This document shows positions 1 to 12,000 of a stretch of DNA of 64,000 bases, one piece after another; the first letter of the stretch is position 1; each line of letters starts with the position of its first letter. Position numbers and translations under genes: made by a program. This DNA is from a virus. The stretch covers positions 20,700-84,699 of IMG/VR virus record IMGVR_UViG_3300014720_002243; one strand, given 5' to 3'. The notes beneath the pieces are model-generated. The model was not told the DNA's origin, did not search any database, and saw only the letters and a program-made list of their open reading frames with translations.

Positions 1-3000
1 TAAATATTGTTTAGGATCTAAAAATGGTTTTACACTATTAAGAAAGTCAGATCCGGTGATACTGTCAGATAAAGACCAAACAAAATTTTCTATATTATTA
101 GTATCTATGTTTTTAATTGGAAAATCAGAACCAATATTTGTGGCATTTTTAAACCTAGGATTAGTTTTGATTTTAGAAGCATCAAAAGACCTCTTACTCC
201 ACACATAAAGATCTGTTAGCTTACTGAGATCTATTCTATCTCCTTTTACAGATGATAAATTGGCTACTTCGTCTTGATCAAGAATATCTCTATTAAATTT
301 AGCTTTTTCTATTAAACCTTTAGAAATATCACTAAGAGCATTCTGATAAAGAGCATATTGATTGGAATAGATAGTCTCTGGACCAAAACTATCCTTCTCT
401 AAATCTTCGAAGTCCGATCTAATTAGTTGTAAAAATTCTAAATTTTCACTAATACTATCTCTAGATGTTCTATATATTTTAGATGGTGGCAATACTGATA
501 GATTTTTTTGTCCAGATCTTGAGGATCTACTAGCTATATCGACAGTAAAGCCGCCCGCTCCATAAATAGGTAATCCTGGATCCCCTGTTGTTATTTGCAG
601 ATTATTTACATCAAATCCAACTGGCATACCAGATCTATTCAAAGCAGATATTTTTTGATTAACTACTGGATCACTGGTGCCAGGAACCAAGAATAGAGCT
701 TTTTCACCAAAACCTTTGGTATATTCTAACTTATTAAGATCAGCTTTAGCCTTAGTAAATATAGCATTATCTATACCTCCACCAAAATCGATAACGGATT
801 TACCTTCCTTGTACCATATGGGTAATTGACTAGACAAGGCTTCTGTATATTTTTGTTGATTATATATTTGATATGTGTTAAGATCTAAATTCTGAAGAAC
901 GCTATCTATCACTGGTTTTAATCTTAAGGCTTCCGCTGCTTCTCTCTCTTCTAAGAATCTTTCTTTAATAGTTCCTATATTTTTGAATAGGGCTTCTGGT
1001 ATAGCTGGTCCTAACTGAGAAACCTGTACATTGTTTGGTGCGTTATCTGCTAAAACAGTACCATTTAGAGCCATCTTATATCTTGGATAAAAACCAATAC
1101 CAACAGAAGTTGCAGAAACTCCATCATTAATAAAGTTTTCAAATGTTTTATAGTTTTCTGAAGATGTAGCACCTAACGGGAATGCATCAGGACCAACAGC
1201 ATTTAATCCTAATGGTATTATACTAGGATTATTTGTTAATTTCATAAGTCTTACAGTATTTGCGTCTCTCAAAGTTTCTGTTAACTGTCCAGGATCAAAG
1301 TGTCTATTTTTACTAAAATTTTTGTTTCTTTTACCAGCAGCATCTGGTGGATTCTGATAAAAATCACTCGATAAACCAAAATTCTTTGTTTCTGCTTCTG
1401 AACTAGCAGAGGTAAAACCAGTTTCATTTTTCAATAAACTAGATACATAACCGCCAGTAGCATAATATTTTACCTTTCCTCCTCTAGCATAAGTATTAGT
1501 ATTAATCGCATTTAATACTGATCCATATTTTTGTGTTGCTGATTTATTGACAACAAATTCTCCAGGAGTCAACATAGCAGGAACAGTATCTGTTCCTTTT
1601 GGCTGGAATATCGAGCCACCGATATTTCTATAAACCACACCACCACTAGAAAGACCAGCGGCTGGGGTCTGTTTAGATAGTATCTCTTCTATCTTTTGCA
1701 GATGAGATACCTGGGCTTCTTCAAATTTAACCAGAGTATCTGTTATGGCGTTTTTAAATGCTTCTTCTGAACTTTGTTTAAGATTTTGAGCAAAATTTGT
1801 GTTCAATTCAGCGAGCAACTCATTGGCCTTAGACTGAATCTTTATTCCTTCTTTATATTGCTCTACTAATTGGGACATCTCCGAATTATTTTCTGGATTT
1901 CTAAGAGACTTAATAACCTCATTAAACATAGGTGTCATTCCTATGCCAGCCTCTTGTAGCATAGTCTCTAAAACATTAGCCTTAATTGTATTCTGCTCTC
2001 TTGTATCTCCTAAGAAAGGAGCCAGCATATTAAATGCTTCGAGAGTATCTCTTCTATCCTGAGCTATAGCTTGATCAGCAGCCAAAACTGGATTATCGCT
2101 ATCTCTCATTGCCTCAAACACATTTCTTGAAGCGAAAGGATCATTAACCATACCCCTCATATTATTATCTAGTCTCTCAAAAGCAGAAGATAGTTTAAAA
2201 TTATCTTCTCTTGTTGACGTTAAGTATCTTTCTATTATATTTTGTCCAGCTTGAGTTTTTGCTTGAACCTCTGATATCTTTTCTAATGCTGCGGATGCTT
2301 GTTCGCTATTGGCCGCTAGATCTTCTAATGCTTTTTGATTATCTCTTAAGGATCTTGTGGTTCTAGATAATTGATCAGTAAAACCTAATACATCTCTAGC
2401 TCCTGACCTTCCTCTGTCTTGGGCTGATTGTAATTGGTTTTGTTGAAATGCTCTTCTATTTTCTAATCTATTAATATTGTCTAATATACCTTCAGGCGAT
2501 GCTGGTCCCCCTGTCTGGTTACGAATAGTTGTGTCTCTAAAACTTTGTATAGCATTTACATCAATACTGGAACCAAAAGTTCTGCTTAATTGTGAGGCGC
2601 TATTGAATCTAATCTCACTAGCTTTTCTTAGTAAATCGCCGGCTTGTACTAAAAGTTCTACTGAAGTATTGGTCTTATCAACTAGAATACCAACTTTTTG
2701 AGCATAGTCTTCCAAAGCCTTAATGGCAATATCTTGTGCTCCCTTGAGAGCGTCTATAGAATCTTTTAATTGTGGAATAGCTTCTTCTAGATCTCTAAAA
2801 TCTACCTTGTCATCTCCACTCTTTCTTCTTTTTTCTAATTCTATGGCTATTTGTTGACCAAGCTTATCACTTAAATCTTGAGGTAATGACGACTCCGTGA
2901 GTTCTGCTCTAACGCTTTTTCTGATAGCAGCAGCTATTGCCTCATCCGTTGTTGATCCGGGCAACGTTTGTGCTGCTTGTATAGATGCTAACACAGCAGA

Positions 3001-6000
3001 TTCTATTTTTGGTCCAATATTAATTAATTCTCTAATTGTACCACTTTCTGAACCAAAGAAAGAACCGGCAACACTAGCAGCTTGTGCTCTCTCTTCATTC
3101 GTCGAAGCTCTGGGATTTCTGATAATATTAGATGTTTCACTCTTAAAAACACCTATTCTAGCTTGACCTTTAACCGAGGCTTCGGCTAGTTCTACAGAAG
3201 TGTTAAAGTTTTCTAGAGCTACAGAACTTCTATTGATAGCTTCATCCATATTTGCAAACATATTTTTCAAACTTCTGGTATAAGCTTTTGTAGCATTATC
3301 TAGATCTATTAATCCTTTTTGTCTTAGCCATATCTGCTCTTGTTGCCTTAACTGTGCTGATGCTTCTATCTGTAAAGCCTCTTCTATTCTTGCTTTCTTA
3401 ACATCCTCAGTCAGTGTTGCATCAGACTGAATGCCCCTGATAATTGCTTCCACCTCAGCATTTGATCTAGCCAAAACTTGTCTTTGAGCATTCCACTCCG
3501 GCCTTCTCATAATATCTTCGCTAGTTTCGCCGGTTGTAAATCTTTGATTAAAAACTTCTAATATAGAGCTTCTGCTTCTACCAAGCAGCAATGAGCTTTC
3601 CTCGGCTGTTGTTCCAGATGTTCTATCTGCACCGAGCGATTGAGCAATAGCCGCTGCTACTGTTCCACCTATAGCTGCCCCTATAGCTGTTCCTAATCCG
3701 GGAGCAATAAAAGTACCTATTGCGCCACCAGCTATGGCTCCGGCACCCAAAGAAGTGCCTGTTGCCATACCAAAGCGTCTATCTCCAGCACTTCTAGCAT
3801 TAGCTTCATTAATAGCTGCAATGCCAGCTGATGTCGCAAAAGTATTGGCTAGTTCAAGAGTTGCTCTATCTTGAACCTTGGAATATTTTTCTAAAGCTTC
3901 TGCTGACTTGGTTAATGCTCTCTCTTGCTGTTTTTGAGCTTCTTCTATTCTACTTTCTTTAAGAGCATTACTATAATCTATAAATGTCTGTGTAAGGGCT
4001 ACAGCCGCCGCAGTTCCGGCTCCAAAAGCTGTTGCTATTCCTCCAACTGTAGATGATCCAAAAATACCTCTAATCTGCTGATTAAAAAATCTGTTTAAGC
4101 TAACTGTATTTATACTTTGTGCAAATTGACCAAGAATCCTCTGTCCGAATCTAGAATCTGCAAAATTACCAATAGCTCTTATAGCTTGAGCAGCTTGGTA
4201 GAAACTTCCTGTTACGGAACCCACAGAAAAAGCTAATCCACTTAATGTTTTTCCTGCTACTGTCGTAGATCCAGCAAATCTTGATGTTGTTTCTATAGCT
4301 GTAGCTAAAGCTCCACCAAATATATTAGCTCTAGTTGATAATTGCTCAATAGATCTATTAAATACAGACGAAGAGAATCTTTGATATCTTTCTTGTATAT
4401 TGGGGTCGTTTTCTCTAGTATTTCTTCTTATCCTTCTACTAACAGGATTATAATCAATACCAGATGGTAAAGTTGCTGAGTAAGGATTAGGAGCACCAGA
4501 ACCCGACATAAAAGCAAATGTTCTCTGACCACCCGGACCTGTAGGACCAGAAGGTGTTGGAGGAGCCATAAAAGGAAATGTTGTTTGAGTATTTGCATCT
4601 GTTTGGGCTTTGGTGGCATCTGTTTGGGCTTTAGTGGCTTCTATTTGCTCCATAATGCGAGCACCCAAATCTTTAAGATCAGCAGAAGATAATCTTTCTC
4701 CCGTAGTAGCGTTTCTGCCACCAGTAGCCTCCCAAGCTAAATGTCTTTGTACTATCTCTTTTTGAAGCTGTGCATCATTTAAAGGATTAGCTAAACGATA
4801 TCTATCGCTGCTTTCTCTTGGATTTTTTTCCATATGCAATTGTTTACCAATATCCCACGCTGCCCAAGATTCGCTCTTGCCCCATTTACTGATAGCTATA
4901 CCAGCGGCTCTAGCCGCATCCTCCATTTCTTTTCTAAGCTTTTCAATTAGAGCATTTACTTTTATTGGGTCTTCGCCAGCTAATGCTTTAGCGTATAATT
5001 GTCCTCTATCATTAACCCCTCTGGATGGACCAATATCGCTATAATCTAATCTACTATAATAATCTTCTGGTTTAACGACTGGTTTTGGATATATTTCGCT
5101 TCCTACACCTCCTACACTCCTAGCCATAGCTTGCATTACGTCTTTAGCATCAGAGGCTCCTGACTCGAAAACTTTTCTACCGGCTCTTGCTTTTTCAACG
5201 TCTTCATAATATTCTTTACCCGGACCTTTATAACTTGAGCTAGAACGTATAGTGTCTAACTCTATAACGTCTAACTTACGAATTCCGGCTCCTAAAATTT
5301 TTCTAATTCCTTCTACTACTTCTGGTCCTAAATTATCAATATTTTTTTGAGCAAATACTAGTTGTTGTCTAAGTTTTAAATTTATATCGTCAAAAGTATC
5401 ACCTGTATTTAAAGATATAGAAGCGGAGTCTAGGGACTTCTCTATAATATTTTTAATACCTTCTGGCATCTTTTGAAAGACTTCCCATGTAGCTGCTATA
5501 ATCTCGTTTAATTGAGCTTCAGAAGCAACATTGCCACCAACATTAAATCTTTGTATTCCTCCTACAGGACCACCTTTATTATATCCTTGTAATTTGTCTG
5601 CTTGATTTAGTCTGTTAAGCTTACCGTATCCTATACTTTGAGCAGCTTTCTTATTGATAACAAACTCACCCGGGGTTAATAATGCTGGAACAGTATCTTC
5701 TGGTGAGCCTCCATTTGCAAATCTTCTAATCGAACCACCCATGGCAGCTCTCTGAAAGTATTGCAGAGCCATGGCTCTACTATCTTGTTTTCTGTTTGTT
5801 TTTATAACAGCGCTTGGATCATTGATTAAAGAAGGAGATTTGCTATAACCGCTTTGTAATATCCATGCTGGATCATTGGCTGGGGGCCATGTTTCTTCTC
5901 TTCCATATAGTTTAGGATCAATATCTGCTTGATTTCTTGTCCAATCATCTGGTTTTAATGGTGTTTTTTTAACATCTCCTCTATTTTTAAAATAATATTC

Positions 6001-9000
6001 CCATACTCTTTTGGCATCGCCACTAACGCTACTTCTATCTGAAGTTAACATAGCTCCTTTTTCAGTAGCTGCTTCCATTACAACATCATATAATCTTGGC
6101 CCATAACCACTAGTAGCTTTGGATAAACCAACGTAATATAGATAATCTCTCATTTTATATGCATTGACATATCCAGATCTATCATCATTACTCTTAAGAT
6201 ACCCTGCACTAATAGTATTTCCATCTTCAGTGATGCTTATCTTACCATAATTTTTAGAGGGCTTGTCTAAAGTAGCGGTGCCTCCATCAGCAAATTTAGT
6301 GGCTTGTAAGAATTCAGATAACGCTTGTTGTTCTGCTGTAACTCTTTGATTGGCCACAGAAGAATCTGCCACGGCATCTAAAGCGGCAAATTTAGCTCCT
6401 TTAACGCGTTTCTTTTGAGAAGCGAACAGTCTAAGCTTTTCCTCAAAATCTTTATCGCTTAATCCCATAAATTTAGCTATTTTTTTCTGTTCTTCAAATT
6501 CTGATTGTGATAATCCATACTTCTTAGCAAGAGGGTCAACTTTACCTCCCCAGAAATAACCTTGTGGCATGGTACTAGCGAAATTAGCATTTAATCCTGA
6601 TGAATAAAATATATCAGAAAGTAATTTTTGTGCTGCTGTATTTTTTTCTAAAACAATCATGTCTAATAAAGAAGGTATTATCTCATTAGCTCCTAATGTA
6701 GATGATATTTCTTTATCTAAAGATTTTATTGTTTCTGATGATTTATATTTTTCTGGTAATATCGTAGTTAATCCTCTAAAAGAAGAACTACCTGTTTTTG
6801 GATCAGTAAACATTTTTTCAGGCTGATATGTTCCTAATAAACTTTTACTAAGTTTAGATTTAGTATATATTTCTAAGTATCTATCTTTATTAGCTAAAGA
6901 CTGTTGTAGTAGATTGTCAAAGATTTGAGGATGATTTAAAGCTAAAAATCCCTGAATAGTATGGAAAGCTTCATGCGGTAAAAGACTCTCGGCGCCAGGA
7001 CCGAGAGTAATTGAATTTTTGGTTTGACTAAGCTTTTCTATAGCAAATTTTTCTAACTCTGAATATTCTGATTCTGTGAATTTACTTTTATTTTTACGCA
7101 AAGAATTTATCAAAACTGAGTAATTTGTACCTTTGGTATATCCAAAATTAGCATTAGGAATCATAAATTTTAAGGCTTTTAGAAACATAGAATTATTTCT
7201 ATTAATATCAACATTTGTACCGACTAAAAATCCATCATCAGCAATATACTCAGCCGGCATTATACTTTTAATAATGTCTTTATATTTTACTAATAAATCA
7301 TCTACTTTTCCACCTTTAGCAAACTGTTGTACCAGATCCCCTTCCGGTTCTGGTACTCCATAAACTCCTCTAAAGTATCTTTGAAATTCCTCCATAGCCT
7401 TAGCTCTAGATGTAGAGTCAATCGTTCTCTTAGCTTCTGTTGGTATATTGGCATCTATACCAAAAACTTTACCAGCTACTTCTCCTATTCCACTTGGAAA
7501 GTCTATAGCTCGTGTTCTAACAGCATCGTCTAGCACATCTGCTCCTAGAGTAGCTAATAATTGTTCAAAAATACCACCCTCTATATTTCCTTGATTAAGC
7601 ACTTCTCTCTTTTTAAGATCTAGACTTTTTAATGATCCTGGTTCTCCCATCATTCCAGCAGCTGTCTGAACTATACTGCCGGTTTGCTCACTAATATAAT
7701 CAGCTACAGCTTTATACTTAGCTGGTAACACTCTTTCCATAATTGTAGCAGATACCGAGACCGGTTCTCCTGCTGTGTTATTACCCAAGTTCCAAGTCAA
7801 TGGGCCTTGTAAACCATTTTTACCTCTAAGGCCAACAATAGCTAACATTTGTGTTTGGGCTATTTGTTGAGCTGTGCTTTCTAATAATGATTGTTGTGAT
7901 CCACTCTTTTGTTTATTAAATAAATCTATAACATAGTCTCTAGTAGCCGCATATGTGGATACGTCTTCTTCTGTAAGACCAGTAATTTCGCCGGGTCTTC
8001 TCATGAATGTCTTATAGTCGCTAAACCAATAAGGAAGATTAGTTTTTACTTTCTTTCCTAGTTTAAGATGATCATACAACGATCTACCAGCAAATTTACC
8101 AAATCTATCCTCGTTAGGAATAACACTATTCCCTAGAGCTTTTAGAACTTCTTGATTAGAAGCTGGTAATAATCCAGATCCTCTAGAAGCTGTTTCTTTT
8201 TGAACTCTAGCTAATATTGATTCTTGAATTGGAGAAAGTGTCTCAGCGGAACCTATGGACGGGAAAGAATCTCTCATACTTTCCGTAACTTGCCCCATCA
8301 TTATATCTCTATCTATATCCTGGGCTGCTGCGGATACGGATGCTGTCCTATTGGGATCTAAAGCATACATTTCAGGATATTGAGAAGATAAAGCTTGAAT
8401 AACATTGTATGCTCTATATCCAAAAGCTCCGCGAGCCATCATATCTCTTTGAGACCTGATTTGCCTTACCTGCTCCGCCACCTCTGGAGCATTTTCTCTG
8501 AGTTTAGCGCTAACATTCTTGTATGGACCTCCGGGAGCTGACTCCAATAATCTCTGCACTTCCGCATTAGAATTAGCTTTTTCTACTTCTACTACTTCTT
8601 TTATTTTTTCCAAAAGCATAGGAACCATCATACTTCGATTACGAAGCTGTGTTCTATTACCCATTAAGATAGAAGCAATGCTTGGGTCTAGATACTCTTG
8701 AAGTAAAGCATCATCTCCTTTGAATAGTGCATCTCTAACCTTTGTAGCACTAATATCTTCTATACGAGGAATATCTTCTACCTGAATTCCTGCTCTTTGA
8801 TATTTGCCAAGTACTCCTTCTTCTTTACCGGATGTAACAGCCATAGCTCCTTTTAATCTAGCAAAACGTCTTCTACCTCCTGAGCCAGCGACCTCCATAA
8901 ACTTAGGCAAAGATCCGGGAGGCTGATCTTGAGTACTAATCATCGCTCCACCGAAATTTATCTGACTCAATAAAGCCCTAAAATCTGATGGGAAAATACC

Positions 9001-12000
9001 GTATCTTGCTGAATGCTCAATACCTTCTGATCCTTCAGTCATCGGAAGATTAGGAGCAACACTAACAACTATATCTTCTATAGAAGCATCGGGGTTTTGC
9101 TTTATCATTCGAGCTAACAAACTATTTAATGCTCCTCTATGACCTCTTGTTGGAGGAGCAAATCCACCAGTATAAAAACCTCCCGCTTGTACAATCTCTG
9201 GTAATTCACTTTCTCTTTTTCTTCTTAAACCATATGAACCATCTTTTCTTCCAAGAACCATCGCTCTAGAGCCCAATTCTTCTCTTAGAACAGTTTCGTC
9301 CAAGGCAAAATCAGTCGTTGCTCCTCTTGTGGTTCCAGGTTTACGCCCGTATAACCCTTGCCCAGTAGCGTCTCTTCTTTCTTTATTCGCTTCTATTTGT
9401 TGTCTTTCTTGAGCAGAAGACGACGATAGTACATAGGCTCGGTCTACATCTCTAAGGTAAGCATCTAGTTTAGAGTCACTAGCTGTTGATGTTAAAACTA
9501 GCACTTCATCGACGTTGGCTATATCTTGTGGCGTTAGTATTTGAGAACGGGTAGTTTTTCTTAAACTTGCATCGTCTGTTGCTCCCACTCCTGTTGCCAA
9601 ACTGCTTTTACCGCTACCAGCAGCTCCAGCGATGGCTCTTAATCTTAAAAGAGATCCAGATTTTCTCGCAGTCGCTGCTCTTTTGGCTAACTCTATACTA
9701 TACGCACTAGTATCTGTTAATCCTAATTTCTCCATTTCTGCTGAAACAGTATCTCTATTGTTTGGATCTCTTAAAACATCTGTATCTATAATTCCAACTC
9801 TTCTTAATGCTACTTGTTTTAATCCTGCTAATCCTCCTACTGCAAATTTTTGTATTAATCCACCTAGGTTAAATCTAGGCTTTCCTTTTCTCTTTTTTAC
9901 ATCTCTCCCCCACTCCCACATTGGTCCAAAACTATCTCCTTCAATATCTTCAATATTATCTTCGCTTAAATGTTTATCTATATAAGTTTTAGATAATACC
10001 ATTCCATCAATAATTGTGGGTTTACCTTTTTTATCATATCCCATATTAGATCCATGAGCGTCTATCCAATATAAACCTCTTTCTGCTAGCTTACCTTGTA
10101 ATAGTTCAGCGTCTCTCATTCCTTTGTCAGTATCATCTGTTTTAACTTTATCTTGTAAAGCAGCAGTTAATTTTCCAAATTGCTGGACTTTTCTATATCC
10201 AGATACATGTTCCAGCCCTTTTGGTAGTTGATAGTTCCCTATTTCTGCTACTTGTTTCTTTTTAAATCCAATATCTTTAGCTATTTGTTGAATGCCAAAA
10301 CCTGTGCGAGAAATTTTTAGTATTTTGTTACCTATATCGAATGCGACATTTTCTCCTCCTGATCCTATAACCTTAGCCGAACTGACACCGTAAGCTTTTT
10401 CTATTTTATCTAATATACTAGACAATCCTTGTATTTTTAAAATATCCGATAAAGAATAGTAGTCATATCTACCGCCCTTATATCCTTTTAGTGCGGACAT
10501 TAGTAGTCCTTGTGTTGTAGTTTTGCCTCCTTTAGCAAATTTTTGTATTAGTCCACCAAAATTTCTACGATTAACTATTGCTTTATTTTGAGGATATAAT
10601 TCAAGATATTTATCTTTAGACAGTTCAGATTCTTTCTTTCCTCCTTCGTATTGATATCCTAATCCCTTAGACAGTAGGGTATTTTTAAGTTGATCATTAG
10701 CAAAAAATGGACGACCATATTTATCTTTACCTCCACCAGTTCTTCTATATCCTTCTTTAAAGTCTTCTGTTACGTCCTGATTTGATCTGTAAAAATTTTC
10801 TGTTTCTTGTTTAGCTGCTGCTGCAAGATTTCTTCTCCATTTTGGTCCTGAGTTTAATTCGTATGTATCTATACCTAATAGTCTACTGCTACTATTATAT
10901 GATTCAGATTTTGGCGTAAATTGAATATTTAAACTATCTCCGTCCCTGACTATCTGATTAATTACTTTCTGTGGCTCAGGAGCCCTGCCTCCACCAGCAA
11001 ATCTTTTTCTTCTACTAGCTGACCCTGCTCTTATACTTCCACCACCACCATACTTATTCATTCTTTGTAAGTTTCCAGCACCAATAGTTTCAACAGCTTT
11101 CTTTCGTATAACGAATTCACCGGGCTGTAACATTGCTGGCACAGTGTCGCTGTTACCTACTCCGGGAACAACACCCCCTCTAGCAAAAGCTCTTACTACT
11201 CCGCCACTATTTATAGTTTGTGGGCCAGTTCTTCTATTATTAGTAATACTAGAATTAAGCTGCTGTACAGCTGATGTTAATGATTGTAAAGCGTTGGTAT
11301 TTGTTGAAAGAGCCCTAGTATTATTAACCGCTGCTGCTGCATTTTGCTGATTTCTAGCTCCGCTTAAAGCTTGTCCTGCATTTTGACCAACTGATCCTGG
11401 AGATTGTCTAGCAAAGCCACCTAAAAAACCACTCCCAAATTGAAATAATGCTTCAGAACCTTTAACCGCTGCGATAGAGGTTAAAATAGGTAATAATGGT
11501 TTAGCTACAGAAGCAACCTTAATAAAGGTATTTGCTAAGGTTAATCCTACATTAACTAAAGATCTAAAACTATCACTATTACCAACATCTCTAATTAATG
11601 CTACGAAATTTTCTCTAGTTTTTACAAACTGTATGGATAGCGAAGCTTGGGCTTTGGCCGCATCGGTTGCTAATGATCCTTGTCCCGCATAAGCTACTTT
11701 TAAGGCTTCCTGTGAAGTTGCAAACTGTTGAATTAAAGGCAACACCTTACCTATTTGACGAAAACCTCCAAGTTCTTCAACTATAGAACTAAATTTCAAA
11801 TCTCTAGGATCTAAACGCCCTAATCCTTGAGCTAATAATTCAACAGCTCTATATGCTCCTACGAATTTACCTTCTACGTCGATTAATGTAACCCCATACT
11901 CTTTAAGAGCTTCAATGGTATCCGCTCTTTGAATACGCGTAAAAATTGTTCTTAAACCTGTTGCAATAGTTTCTGCGCTTTCACGAGTGGTGGCTCTAAC

